A DNA stretch of 64,000 nt from Paracoccus alkanivorans (GTDB taxonomy: Bacteria; Pseudomonadota; Alphaproteobacteria; Rhodobacterales; Rhodobacteraceae), in the NCBI RefSeq assembly GCF_003697785.1, contig NZ_QOKZ01000009.1:1-64000 (forward strand), in the 5' to 3' direction. This document shows positions 54,803 through 64,000 of the stretch, in pieces. Numbering within the stretch: the first letter of the stretch is position 1; each line of letters begins with the position of its first letter. The notes beneath the pieces are model-generated. The model saw nothing but the letters and a program-made list of their open reading frames with translations, had not been told where the DNA came from and searched no databases. The translations under genes were made by a program, and so were the position numbers.

Positions 54803-55159
54803 TCAGGCACAGTAGATATCGATCATGGCGGCGCCGGGATCGGTATAGGGATCGATGCGGGGCACATGTTCGATGCGGGCGACCCTGCGGCTTTCGAGGC
54901 CGCAAAGCGCCCGCGCCGCGCCCTGATCGGCGGAGGCCGGGGCGCGGGCAGGATGGTAGATCAGCCGCCAGCCGTAATCGCGACGGGCAACGGTGCGGAC
55001 TGAATCGGCTGGAAGAGAACTGGCTCTGTGCAGGTCGGTCCGGGCAGGGATACCCCCGGGCAAAACGAGATCCGTGGGCTTGCCGCCACAGGCGGTCAGT
55101 GTCAGCAGCGCGGCGAATGACAGCGGAGCAATGGAACGGGAATGCCACGCCGGACGCAT
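54803..55159 (-). CDS. Lipoprotein of unknown function inside the suc cluster (118 aa)
   Basis: From ATG 55159 the protein has a signal (SIAPLSFAALLTLTACGG) with lipobox LTAC, then a 95-aa mature part with VARRDYGWRLIYHPARAP, CGLESRRVARIEHVPRIDPY and IDIYCA, and two more cysteines that could pair. It sits between sucD and sucA, 112 bp after sucD, and is not a TCA component by sequence. Confidence 0.7.
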   Translation of the reverse strand: MRPAWHSRSIAPLSFAALLTLTACGGKPTDLVLPGGIPARTDLHRASSLPADSVRTVARRDYGWRLIYHPARAPASADQGAARALCGLESRRVARIEHVPRIDPYTDPGAAMIDIYCA

Positions 55160-55271
55160 TCCTGCGGGTTTTGCTTGTCGGGCCTCTGGTCCCTGTTCGT
55201 CCACGTCATGCCTCGCGCGGTGGTTGTCCCGTGCCCCCATACTCAGATGGGGGGCACGGGCTGTCAATTCA

Positions 55272-56156
55272 TCAGCTTTTGATGGCCTTCAGAACGGCCT
55301 CGCCCAGACCCGCGGGGCTGTCGGCGACGACGATCCCGGCGCGTTTCATGGCCTCGATCTTGGATTCGGCATCACCCTTGCCGCCCGAGACAATCGCGCC
55401 GGCATGCCCCATGCGGCGGCCCGGAGGCGCGGTGCGGCCGGCGATGAAACCGGCGGTGGGCTTCCATTTGCCCTTCTTCTTCTGTTCGGCCAGGAATTCG
55501 GCGGCCTCTTCCTCGGCGCTGCCGCCGATCTCGCCGATCATGATGATCGATTCGGTCTCGTCATCGTCGAGGAACATCTGCAGCACGTCGATATGCTCCA
55601 TCCCCTTGATCGGATCGCCCCCGATACCCACGGCGCTGGACTGGCCAAGGCCGACATCGGAGGTCTGCTTGACCGCCTCGTAGGTCAGCGTGCCCGAGCG
55701 GGAGACCACGCCGACCGAGCCACGCTTGAAGATGCTGCCGGGCATGATGCCGATCTTGCATTCGTCGGGCGTCATGATGCCGGGGCAGTTCGGCCCGATC
55801 AGTTTCGAGGCGCTGCCTTCGAGCGCGCGCTTGACCCGCATCATGTCGAGCACCGGAATACCCTCGGTGATCGCCACGATCAGCGGGATCCCGGCGTCGA
55901 TCGCCTCAAGGATCGAATCGGCGGCGAAGGGGGGCGGCACATAGATGGCAGTAGCATTGGCGCCGGTTTTCGCGACGGCCTCATGGACGGAGTTGAAAAC
56001 CGGCAGATCCAGATGCTCGGTCCCGCCCTTGCCGGGGGTCACGCCGCCGACCATCTGCGTGCCATAGGCGATCGCCTGCTCGGTATGGAAGGTGCCCTGG
56101 GAGCCGGTGATCCCCTGGCAGATGACTTTGGTGTTCTTGTCTACGAGAATGGCCAT
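55272..56156 (-). CDS. sucD: Succinyl-CoA synthetase alpha subunit
   Basis: The 294-aa protein has the CoA-binding [19 protein letters not shown] near residue 15, [20 protein letters not shown] near 120 and the phosphohistidine in [17 protein letters not shown] near 250. With SucC it makes succinate and ATP/GTP from succinyl-CoA. It follows sucC by 52 bp. Confidence 0.97.
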   Translation of the reverse strand: MAILVDKNTKVICQGITGSQGTFHTEQAIAYGTQMVGGVTPGKGGTEHLDLPVFNSVHEAVAKTGANATAIYVPPPFAADSILEAIDAGIPLIVAITEGIPVLDMMRVKRALEGSASKLIGPNCPGIMTPDECKIGIMPGSIFKRGSVGVVSRSGTLTYEAVKQTSDVGLGQSSAVGIGGDPIKGMEHIDVLQMFLDDDETESIIMIGEIGGSAEEEAAEFLAEQKKKGKWKPTAGFIAGRTAPPGRRMGHAGAIVSGGKGDAESKIEAMKRAGIVVADSPAGLGEAVLKAIKS

Positions 56157-56208
56157 TATTTGGCGTCTCCGAATTTACGAGAGTTTCGTTGCGTTCGTGG
56201 GCAGAGGG

Positions 56209-57402
56209 TCACCCCTTCACCGCCTTCACGATCTTCTCGGCCCCGTCCTTGAGGTCATCTGCGGCGATCACGTTCAGACCGCTTTCGTTGATGATCTGCT
56301 TGCCCTTGTCGACATTGGTGCCCTCCAGGCGCACGACCAGCGGCACCTGCAGCCCCACCTCTTTCACGGCGGTCACGATACCCTCGGCGATGATGTCACA
56401 GCGCATGATACCGCCGAAGATGTTGACGAGGATGCCTTTGACGTTCTGGTCGGAGGTGATGATCTTGAACGCCTCGGTCACCTTTTCGGTGGTGGCGCCG
56501 CCGCCGACATCGAGGAAGTTGGCGGGCTCGGCCCCGAACAGCTTGATGATGTCCATCGTCGCCATCGCCAGGCCGGCGCCGTTCACCATGCAGCCGATCT
56601 CGCCATCCAGCGCGATATAGTTCAGGTCGAACTTCGATGCCGCCAGTTCCTTGGGGTCTTCCTCTGTCTCGTCGCGCAGCGCGATGATGTCCGACTGGCG
56701 ATAGAGCGCGTTATTGTCGAAGCCCATCTTGGCGTCGAGGCATTTGAGGTTGCCGTCGGTGGTCACGATCAGCGGGTTGATCTCCAGCATCTCCATGTCC
56801 TTCTCGATGAACATGCGATACAGGTTGCGGATCAGCGCCACGCATTGCTTGACCTGCGCACCCTTCAGGCCGAGGGCGAAGGCCACGCGGCGGCCATGGA
56901 AATCCGACAGGCCCGAGGCGGGGTCGACGCTGAAGCTGACGATCTTGTCGGGGGTGCTTGCCGCCACCTCCTCGATATCCATGCCGCCCTCGGTCGAGGC
57001 GACGAAGCTGATGCGCGAGGTGCCGCGATCGACCAGCAGGGCGAGGTAAAGCTCACGCTCGATATCCGAGCCATCCTCGATATAGATGCGGTTGACCTGC
57101 TTACCTGCGGGGCCGGTCTGATGCGTGACCAGCGTGCGGCCCAGCATCTGGCGGGTCAGCTCCTCGGCCTCTGCGACGGATTTGGCCAGCCGCACGCCGC
57201 CCTTTTCGCCCGCCGCGGCTTCCTTGAACGAGCCCTTGCCGCGGCCGCCGGCATGGATCTGCGCCTTGACCACCCAAAGCGGGCCATCCAGTTCGCCCGC
57301 GGCGGATTTGGCTTCGTCAGCCTTCATCACCACGCGGCCGTCACTGACCGGCGCGCCGTATTGACGCAGCAGCGCCTTGGCCTGATATTCGTGAATGTTC
57401 AT
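56209..57402 (-). CDS. sucC: Succinyl-CoA synthetase beta subunit
   Basis: The 397-aa ATP-grasp protein begins [20 protein letters not shown], with [15 protein letters not shown] near residue 42, [14 protein letters not shown] near 200 and [19 protein letters not shown] plus [18 protein letters not shown] near 300. It is probably the first gene of the suc block: a 195-bp upstream gap contains the paired GTGATCAC sites. Confidence 0.97.
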   Translation of the reverse strand: MNIHEYQAKALLRQYGAPVSDGRVVMKADEAKSAAGELDGPLWVVKAQIHAGGRGKGSFKEAAAGEKGGVRLAKSVAEAEELTRQMLGRTLVTHQTGPAGKQVNRIYIEDGSDIERELYLALLVDRGTSRISFVASTEGGMDIEEVAASTPDKIVSFSVDPASGLSDFHGRRVAFALGLKGAQVKQCVALIRNLYRMFIEKDMEMLEINPLIVTTDGNLKCLDAKMGFDNNALYRQSDIIALRDETEEDPKELAASKFDLNYIALDGEIGCMVNGAGLAMATMDIIKLFGAEPANFLDVGGGATTEKVTEAFKIITSDQNVKGILVNIFGGIMRCDIIAEGIVTAVKEVGLQVPLVVRLEGTNVDKGKQIINESGLNVIAADDLKDGAEKIVKAVKG

Positions 57403-57514
57403 CGCGACCCCCTCGTCGGTTCAGCAGATTTATCCGAACTCTTGGCACAGCTTTGCACTGGTAGGGAACCGTTTTTCCGGGAAAATAGGTAAAATTGCAC
57501 GCAATGGGAATTTT

Positions 57515-57543
57515 GTGATCACAGGCATTCTGCACGTGATCAC
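57515..57543. promoter_or_regulatory. Paired GTGATCAC palindromes in the sucC promoter region
   Basis: GTGATCAC occurs at 57515-57522 and 57536-57543, start-to-start 21 bp (two helical turns). Read towards sucC the pattern is TTGTGATCACG, then 10 nt, then TGTGATCACAA. The same pair with the same spacing lies upstream of sdhC. The nearer copy is 113 bp from the sucC start codon. Confidence 0.65.
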
Positions 57544-57597
57544 AAAGCCTGAAAGATAGGCGATTCCCGCAGCGCTAACATCGAGCCACGGCAGGTC

Positions 57598-58776
57598 TCA
57601 GTTGAACAGGACCATGTATAGGCCCGCACGGCTGCCGAAGATTCCAGAGAATTCCCGCCATGAATCGCGGCTGACGGTCTTGCCCTTGCGGGCATGGGGC
57701 AGGGCGGCGGAGCCCTGAATCCAGCCAACCAGATCGACGGGCTGCGGATCGTCGAGCCAGTGCTTAAGATCGATTCCGTGCCCGGGCGCGAAACGCCAAT
57801 AGGGAATCAGGCGCTCGCCTTCCAGAATCTGTTCCGCATCTTCCAGAACCGCCAGCCAAGCCTGGCCCGCCCCCTTGGGAATGTCGAAGCCGAGCGCTGC
57901 CTGCTGCCGGTCATTGGGGATCCATTCGCGGTCATTATCGGTCTCCTCCCCGGCGAGCTTCCAGAATTTACGATTGGCATCGATCATTGCCCGGATATGC
58001 TGGGCGGCCTCGCTGATCCTGGCCTTGTCGGGGCGGTTGCGCAGGGTCTGGATCACGACCGCGATCCGATCGATCATGGGGCCGAAATACTCGGCTTCAC
58101 GCTTCATGCCCGGATCGGACTGCGCATCGGGGGAGGATGTCGAGAATTGCTCGCGCAGCGCCTCTGCCAGTTCGATATTCCGCGCCAGTGCCGGCTCGGG
58201 ATCGAAGGCAAGGATCAGCGTGGTCGCCGCCTCGATCAGATGCGTGTAGGCGCGCAACCACTCGGTATCGGCGGAATCGAAGCGGATCTCGCCATCCACC
58301 CCTTCGGGGAGCGGCATCAGCGCCAGATCCAGCAGCCCCTCTGACGGGCCGCGCCGGCCATCGGCATCGACATCCAGCCACAGATCCGGAAGCCGCAGGA
58401 CCAGGGCGGCGTCGCCCTCTGGCAGGGTTTCACGGGCCGATTGCATGGAGGCTGACAGATCGGCGGCGAGTCCGTTAACGAAATCCGCGCGCATCGGCTC
58501 GGGCGAGGGATTGCCGGGGAGCGAACTGCCCAGGATCGGGGCGGGTATGAGTGGTTCGGTCGCGCCGATACGCCAGCGTGCCTGATAGGCCTGCTCCACG
58601 CCGGACAGGAACCTTACCGCCGCCAGCGCCATGTCGCGGTCGGGTGAGGGCGCGGAGGATTCGAGACCCTCCATGGCGGCGCCCAGCCCCTTTTCGGCGA
58701 TCAGGGTCGAGGTGGTCGTATCATCCGCCAGTGCGGGTGCTGCGCTGATCAGCATGGCGGCGAGGAACTTGCGCAT
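57598..58776 (-). CDS. Secreted/periplasmic protein of unknown function (392 aa)
   Basis: ATG 58776 gives a signal peptide (RKFLAAMLISAAPALADD). The mature protein is acidic and mostly helical, with DLWLDVDADGRRGPSEGLLD near residue 150, whose DxDxDG-like run could bind calcium, and WRFAPGHGIDLKHWLDDPQP near 330. It lies between mdh and sucC and is separated from mdh by a strong terminator and from sucC by the regulated gap, so it has its own promoter or read-through. Family not recognised. Confidence 0.75.
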   Translation of the reverse strand: MRKFLAAMLISAAPALADDTTTSTLIAEKGLGAAMEGLESSAPSPDRDMALAAVRFLSGVEQAYQARWRIGATEPLIPAPILGSSLPGNPSPEPMRADFVNGLAADLSASMQSARETLPEGDAALVLRLPDLWLDVDADGRRGPSEGLLDLALMPLPEGVDGEIRFDSADTEWLRAYTHLIEAATTLILAFDPEPALARNIELAEALREQFSTSSPDAQSDPGMKREAEYFGPMIDRIAVVIQTLRNRPDKARISEAAQHIRAMIDANRKFWKLAGEETDNDREWIPNDRQQAALGFDIPKGAGQAWLAVLEDAEQILEGERLIPYWRFAPGHGIDLKHWLDDPQPVDLVGWIQGSAALPHARKGKTVSRDSWREFSGIFGSRAGLYMVLFN

Positions 58777-58799
58777 CAAAAAGTCCTGCAAATGAAAAA

Positions 58800-58823
58800 C
58801 GGCGCGCCGATGGTGGCGCGCCG
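58800..58823 (-). terminator. Rho-independent terminator of mdh
   Basis: CGGCGCGCC and GGCGCGCCG form a perfect 9-bp stem around a 6-nt loop. On the minus strand a GTTTTT run follows at once, 25 bp after the mdh stop. Confidence 0.8.
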
Positions 58824-58847
58824 TCGCGAAAATCACAAGGCAGGATT

Positions 58848-59849
<1,002 letters not shown>

Positions 59850-59954
59850 TTAGAACGTTACCGCGCGAATCGCAAGTCCAAGCCGCAACCGTGCTTGACG
59901 GAAGGTTAAGCCCGGACTACCGCCCGACACGGTGAAACATCGTGGGAGAAGCGG

Positions 59955-60704
59955 ATGCTGGAGCTTTCCACCGAAGGGTGGCTGCTGGCCATCCTTGCCT
60001 CGATGGCGGTCGGGTTGGCCAAGGGAGGGCTGGCCATGGTCGCGATCCTGGCGGTGCCGATCCTGTCGCTGGTGATGTCCCCGGTGCAGGCGGCGGGGCT
60101 CATGCTGCCGGTCTATATAGTTTCGGATCTCGGCGGGCTGCTGGCGTTCCGGCGCGATTTCGACCGGCGCGTGCTGAAGACCTCGCTGCCCGGAGCGGCT
60201 GTCGGAATCGGAATGGGATGGGCGACGGCGCATATCGTGCCGGACCGGGGCGTGACGCTGATCGTGGGACTGATCGGCCTCGTATTCGCGCTGAATGCCC
60301 TGATCCGCCCGGACCTGTCTGCCCGCGCGCGGCAGCCTTCGCCCCTGCGCGGCAGTTTCTGGGGCGCGCTCGCCGGCTACACCAGCTTTGTCAGCCATTC
60401 CGGCGCGCCGCCCTATCAGGTCTATGTGCAGCCGCTTCGCCTGCCCTCGGTGATCTTTGCGGGCACCACGACATGGTATTTCGCGGTGGTGAACTGGATC
60501 AAGCTGATCCCCTATGCCGCCCTCGGCCAGCTGTCGCCGGCGAACCTGAAAGTGGCGGCGGTCCTGACGCCGGTTGCGCTGGTTTCTGTCTGGGTTGGGC
60601 TGCGGCTGGTGAGAATTATTCCGCAAGCGCTGTTCTACAAGCTGATCACATGGGGGCTGCTGGCCGTATCCTCGCGGCTGGTCTGGCAGGCCCTCTCGGG
60701 TTGA
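59955..60704 (+). CDS. TauE/SafE-family permease
   Basis: The 249-aa protein has about seven to eight helices, with LASMAVGLAKGGLAMVAILA near residue 16, PVQAAGLMLPVYIVSDLGGL near 40 and TSFVSHSGAPPYQVYVQPL near 140, typical of the DUF81/TauE family that exports sulfite or organosulfonates. The substrate is unknown. It is divergent from mdh. Confidence 0.88.
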   Translation: MLELSTEGWLLAILASMAVGLAKGGLAMVAILAVPILSLVMSPVQAAGLMLPVYIVSDLGGLLAFRRDFDRRVLKTSLPGAAVGIGMGWATAHIVPDRGVTLIVGLIGLVFALNALIRPDLSARARQPSPLRGSFWGALAGYTSFVSHSGAPPYQVYVQPLRLPSVIFAGTTTWYFAVVNWIKLIPYAALGQLSPANLKVAAVLTPVALVSVWVGLRLVRIIPQALFYKLITWGLLAVSSRLVWQALSG

Positions 60705-60785
60705 TGCCGCAGCGCAGCAATTTTCCCCTTGCCATTTCTGGCGCTTCAAGGCAGTTTCGCGCAAGAAAATTGCCCGGAGGATTTC

Positions 60786-61637
60786 ATGGCCCGCCCCTAC
60801 CGTTCCGTTCTCTATATCCCCACGGCCAACACGCGCGCGATGGAAAAGGCGCAGAACCTGGCCGCGGATGCGATCATTTTCGACATGGAGGACGCGGTCG
60901 TGCCTGACGAAAAGGCCGCCGCGCGGGAACATCTGACGGCGGCCCTGGCCAATGATTACGGGCGGCGCGCGCTGATCGTTCGGATCAATGCGCTGGCGAC
61001 GGAATGGGGCGAGGATGACGCGCGACTCTGTGCAGGAGCTTTGGCGGGCAAGATCGACGCGATGCTGATTCCCAAGGTAGAGTGCGCCGCCGATCTGGAC
61101 CGGGCGGCGGCACTGGTCCCCGATACCCCGCTCTGGGCCATGCTAGAAACGCCCCTGGGCATGCTGAACGCCGCCGAGATTGCTGCGCATCCCCGATTGG
61201 AAGGGATGGTCATGGGCACCAATGACCTGGCCAAGGAGCTGAACAGCCGCTTTCGCCCGGATCGCCTGCCGATGCAGGCGGGGCTGGGGCTGTGCCTGCT
61301 GGCAGCGAAGGCGCATGGCAAGCTGATCGTCGATGGCGTCTATAATGCCTTCAAGGATGATGACGGGTTGCGCGCCGAATGCGAGCAGGGCCGCGATATG
61401 GGTTTTGACGGCAAGACATTGATCCACCCGGCACAACTGGCCGTCACCAACGAGGTCTTCGCCCCGACCGAAGCCGAGGTCGAACTTGCGCGCCGCCAGA
61501 TCGAGGCATTCGAGGCGGTTTCCGCCACCGGCAAGGGCGTGGCCGTGGTCGATGGGAAGATCGTCGAGAACCTGCATGTCGATACCGCCCGCAAGACGCT
61601 GGATCACGCCGAAGCGATTGCGGCCATGGCGGGATGA
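60786..61637 (+). CDS. mcl2: CitE-like CoA lyase/thioesterase, probable (3S)-malyl-CoA thioesterase
   Basis: The 283-aa HpcH/CitE barrel protein has RSVLYIPTANTRAMEKAQ near residue 5, IFDMEDAVVPDEK near 32, the metal-binding glutamate in WAMLETPLGMLNA near 118, GTNDLAKEL near 145 and KTLIHPAQL near 213. In Rhodobacter the CitE homologue in this exact gene order is the malyl-CoA thioesterase of the ethylmalonyl-CoA pathway, so that is preferred over citrate lyase. GGAGGATTT precedes ATG 60786. Confidence 0.85.
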   Translation: MARPYRSVLYIPTANTRAMEKAQNLAADAIIFDMEDAVVPDEKAAAREHLTAALANDYGRRALIVRINALATEWGEDDARLCAGALAGKIDAMLIPKVECAADLDRAAALVPDTPLWAMLETPLGMLNAAEIAAHPRLEGMVMGTNDLAKELNSRFRPDRLPMQAGLGLCLLAAKAHGKLIVDGVYNAFKDDDGLRAECEQGRDMGFDGKTLIHPAQLAVTNEVFAPTEAEVELARRQIEAFEAVSATGKGVAVVDGKIVENLHVDTARKTLDHAEAIAAMAG

Positions 61638-61679
61638 TGGCAAAGTGAATGGGATTCACATCCAGCGAAAGGAAGCGAG

Positions 61680-62228
61680 ATGCTGATCCTGATTCTTGGC
61701 GTGGCCCTGTGGTGGGGCGCGCATCTTTTCAAACGCCTGGCCCCCGGGCGCCGCGAGGCGATGGGCGATCGCGGCAAGGGCCTGATGGCTGGGCTGCTGC
61801 TCTTGTCGGTCATCCTGATGATCTGGGGCTACAGAATTTCGGATGGGCCATATTGGTGGGGGCGCAGCGGGGCCCTGGTCGGTATCAACAACCTGCTGGT
61901 ATTGATCGCGTTCTACCTTTTCGCCGCGGCTGGTATGAAAACCCGTGTGACCGCTTACCTGCGCCATCCGCAACTGGTCGGTTTCTCGCTTTGGGCGGTG
62001 GCGCATCTGCTGGTCAATGGCGACCTGCCCTCCTTCATCCTGTTCGGCGGATTGCTGATCTGGGCGCTGGCCGAGATCGTCGTCATCAACCGCGACAGCG
62101 CATGGACGCCGCCGGCCGGCCCGTTCCCGGCCCGGAAGGAAGTCATGGCGATTGTCGGGGCCATCGTGGTCATGGCTGTCGTCGCAACCTTGCACGGTTG
62201 GGTCGGACCCCAGCCATATGGAGGCTGA
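61680..62228 (+). CDS. NnrU-family membrane protein
   Basis: The 182-aa protein has five to six helices with GVALWWGAHLFKRLAPGRR near residue 6, ISDGPYWWG and YLRHPQLVGFSLWAVAHLLV near 93-112, the NnrU pattern. NnrU is linked to nitrite/NO respiration in some relatives, but this copy sits in the ethylmalonyl-CoA cluster and its role is unknown. Confidence 0.88.
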   Translation: MLILILGVALWWGAHLFKRLAPGRREAMGDRGKGLMAGLLLLSVILMIWGYRISDGPYWWGRSGALVGINNLLVLIAFYLFAAAGMKTRVTAYLRHPQLVGFSLWAVAHLLVNGDLPSFILFGGLLIWALAEIVVINRDSAWTPPAGPFPARKEVMAIVGAIVVMAVVATLHGWVGPQPYGG

Positions 62229-62229
62229 C

Positions 62230-62436
62230 ATGAGTACGATCTACCGTCTGCTGACCGAAGACGACACCTCGGCCTTCTGTCACAAGGTCAGCGATGCGCT
62301 GGCAAAGGGCTGGCAGTTGCATGGCAGCCCTTCGATCTCCTTCGATTCCGCGCGCGGTGTGATGCGCTGCGCGCAGGCCGTCACCAAGGAGGTCGAGGCC
62401 GATTACCACCCCGAGATGAAACTGGGACAGCAATGA
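62230..62436 (+). CDS. DUF1737 small protein (68 aa)
   Basis: The protein reads YRLLTEDDTSAFCHKVSDAL then AKGWQLHGSPSISFDS and a charged tail, as in DUF1737. It starts 1 bp after the nnrU-like stop and its own stop overlaps mch as ATGA, so it is coupled to both. Function unknown. Confidence 0.85.
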   Translation: MSTIYRLLTEDDTSAFCHKVSDALAKGWQLHGSPSISFDSARGVMRCAQAVTKEVEADYHPEMKLGQQ

Positions 62437-63467
62437 CAAAGACCAATCCGGGCCGTTTTTTCGAAGATTATCGCATGGGTCAGGTGATCCGGCACGCGGT
62501 TCCCCGCACCGTTTCGGGCGGCGAGCGGGCGCTGTATCACGCACTCTATCCGGCGCGTCACGCTCTGGCCTCGTCGGATGAGTTCGCGCGGGCGTGCGGG
62601 CTGAAGGCCGCGCCGCTGGATGACCTGATCGCCTTCCATGTCGTCTTCGGCAAGACGGTCCCGGATATCAGCCTGAACGCCGTCGCCAATCTCGGCTATG
62701 CCGAGGGGCGCTGGCTCAGGCCGGTCTGGCCGGGGGATACGATCCGCTCGGAATCCGAGGTGATCGGGCTCAAGCAGAATTCGAACGGCAAGACCGGCGT
62801 GGTCTGGGTGCGCACGCGCGGCCTGAACCAGTCGGGCGAGGCGGTCATGGAATATGTCCGTTGGGTGATGGTGCGCAAGCGCGACCCCGAAGCCCCGGCA
62901 CCCGAGACGGTCGTGCCAAAGCTTGCAGAGGTGGTGGATGCCGCCGGTCTTGTCATTCCGGAAGGCTTGAATTTTTCCAAATACGACTTTGAACTTGCGG
63001 GTGAAAGCCACCGGTGGGGTGATTACGCGATCGGCGAGAGGATCGACCATGTCGATGGCGTCACCATCGAGGAGGCCGAGCATATGCTGGCCACGCGCCT
63101 GTGGCAGAACACCGCCAAGGTCCATTTCGATGCCACCAATCGCGAGGATGGCAAGCGGCTGATCTATGGCGGGCATGTCATCAGCATGGCGCGCGCGCTC
63201 AGTTTCAACGGCTTGGCGAATGCGCAGATGGTGGCGGCACTGAACGCGGGCGCCCACGCCAATCCCTGCTTTTCCGGCGATACGGTGCGGGCATGGTCAG
63301 AGGTGCTGGACAAGGCAGAAACCGCCGCGCCGGGCGTGGGAGCGATCCGCTTGCGGCTGGTCGCCACGAAAGGCGACAGCGGCGCTTTCGTGCTGAAGGG
63401 CGAGGACGGCAAATATGCGCCGGAGGTGCTGCTTGATCTGGATTGCTGGGCCTTGATGCCGGTCTGA
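62433..63467 (+). CDS. mch: Mesaconyl-CoA hydratase (beta-methylmalyl-CoA dehydratase)
   Basis: The 344-aa protein has two hotdog/MaoC-like halves: GRFFEDYRMGQVIRHAVPRT near residue 7, VFGKTVPDISLNAVANLGYA near 70 with the catalytic-type aspartate region, and RLIYGGHVISMARALSFNGL near 243. It interconverts mesaconyl-CoA and beta-methylmalyl-CoA in the ethylmalonyl-CoA route of acetate assimilation. Gene order with mcl2, nnrU and DUF1737 is as in Rhodobacter. Confidence 0.9.
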   Translation: MTKTNPGRFFEDYRMGQVIRHAVPRTVSGGERALYHALYPARHALASSDEFARACGLKAAPLDDLIAFHVVFGKTVPDISLNAVANLGYAEGRWLRPVWPGDTIRSESEVIGLKQNSNGKTGVVWVRTRGLNQSGEAVMEYVRWVMVRKRDPEAPAPETVVPKLAEVVDAAGLVIPEGLNFSKYDFELAGESHRWGDYAIGERIDHVDGVTIEEAEHMLATRLWQNTAKVHFDATNREDGKRLIYGGHVISMARALSFNGLANAQMVAALNAGAHANPCFSGDTVRAWSEVLDKAETAAPGVGAIRLRLVATKGDSGAFVLKGEDGKYAPEVLLDLDCWALMPV

Positions 63468-63541
63468 AACCTGCGGTCGATCCAGCGCCTCCCTGTTCCG
63501 GGGGGCAGAACCCGACGAATTTTCTTGGTTTGCCGTTTCTT

Positions 63542-63570
63542 GTGATCACGCATGCGGTATGTGTGATCAC
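63542..63570. promoter_or_regulatory. Paired GTGATCAC palindromes in the sdhC promoter region
   Basis: GTGATCAC occurs at 63542-63549 and 63563-63570, start-to-start 21 bp. The full pattern is TTGTGATCACG, then 10 nt, then TGTGATCACAA, matching the sucC upstream pair including flanks. The 258-bp gap before sdhC holds no gene. The inner copy is 155 bp from the sdhC start. Confidence 0.65.
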
Positions 63571-63725
63571 AATTGGCGAAATCAGTTAAAATTGCGCCCA
63601 AGGACTGGCATAAGCTGGTGACAGATGGCAAGAATGCCGCCAGACACACCGCCAAACGCCAGCCCGAGCGGCCAGCCAAGCGCCTGCGACGGGATCAGTT
63701 CGAACCGATAGAGGAGGCCCGTATC

Positions 63726-64000
63726 ATGGCCGATGTGAACCGGGGTAACCGGCCGCTATCTCCCCACCTTCAGGTTTACAAGCTGCCGGTCGCGGCAGTC
63801 ACGTCGATCCTGACCCGGGTGACCGGCCATGCACTGATTGCCGGCATTCTTTTGCTGGTCTGGTGGCTGGTTGCCGCGGTCAGCGGGCCGGATGCCTTTG
63901 CCGCCGCCGATTGGGTGGTGCGGTCCTGGCTGGGCTTTCTGATCCTGACCGGTTCGGTCTGGGCGCTGTGGTATCACCTGCTGGCGGGCATTCGCCACCT
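63726..64000 (+). CDS. sdhC: Succinate dehydrogenase cytochrome b556 subunit (partial, 5' part)
   Basis: The first 91 residues are present; the right edge cuts the gene. NRPLSPHLQVYKLPVAAVTS and LTRVTGHALIAGILLLVWWL show the SdhC signature (RPLSPHLxxY and the S/R quinone-site residues in SILTRVTGH), and WYHLLAGIRHL contains the haem-ligand histidine region. It anchors succinate dehydrogenase in the membrane. GAGGAGG lies 7 nt before ATG 63726. Confidence 0.95.
   Translation, partial: MADVNRGNRPLSPHLQVYKLPVAAVTSILTRVTGHALIAGILLLVWWLVAAVSGPDAFAAADWVVRSWLGFLILTGSVWALWYHLLAGIRH

Noticed and set aside
63600..63725. Short frame starting near 63625 before sdhC
   Set aside because: About 28 codons, no ribosome-binding site and proline/serine-rich; more likely untranslated leader.

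Overview
The window is GC-rich and looks like an alphaproteobacterial chromosome of the Rhodobacteraceae/Paracoccaceae, most likely Paracoccus or a close relative. The reasons are the order sdhC / mch / DUF1737 / nnrU / mcl2 / mdh / sucC / sucD / sucA / sucB / lpd, the ethylmalonyl-CoA pathway genes beside the TCA genes, a thu trehalose operon, SoxV/SoxW-like genes, and a dispersed repeat ending in GGTATTTGGACAAAGAAGAA. Assignments rest on motifs and gene order read by eye; no database search was run.

Region 1 (1-12.1 kb) is an accessory, quorum-sensing-linked block. It holds an EntF-like NRPS (C and A domains, cut by the left edge), an MsbA-type ABC exporter, an EntD/Sfp-type phosphopantetheinyl transferase, a LuxI-type AHL synthase, an unknown 179-aa protein, a convergent LuxR-type regulator, and an RND efflux pump with its adaptor. 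Three near-identical 18-bp sites (CCCGCACAGATGMGGGGG-like) lie 86-100 bp upstream of the exporter/NRPS operon, luxI and the RND operon. They are good candidates for the operator of the local LuxR protein.

Region 2 (12.3-24.3 kb) starts with a decayed tyrosine recombinase. It continues with a LacI-controlled uronide locus: GH105 unsaturated glycuronyl hydrolase, KduI, an unrecognised 844-aa protein and a CUT1 ABC importer. An ArsR/SRPBCC pair follows, with a decayed RibD-like fragment. About 1 kb after that has no convincing gene apart from a possible 38-aa ORF.

Region 3 (25.3-32.6 kb) is a thuR-thuEFGK-thuAB trehalose/disaccharide uptake and oxidation operon with a perfect 20-bp LacI-type palindrome. 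Region 4 (32.7-47.1 kb) is mixed housekeeping: small envelope proteins, a VWA protein coupled to a 54-aa membrane protein, PutA, a GMC oxidoreductase, a YigZ-family protein, SoxW/CcdA-like thiol proteins, DUF2270, an SDR, thymidine kinase, a Bcr/CflA transporter and class I aldolase.

Region 5 (47.1-64 kb) is the central-carbon block. The minus strand carries mdh, a secreted protein, sucC, sucD, a lipoprotein, sucA, sucB, an EVE protein, a small protein, MAPEG, lpd and a lytic transglycosylase. The plus strand carries a TauE-like permease, mcl2, nnrU, DUF1737, mch and sdhC (cut by the right edge). The sucC and sdhC upstream regions each carry two GTGATCAC palindromes exactly 21 bp apart, which suggests one unidentified regulator controls both TCA operons.
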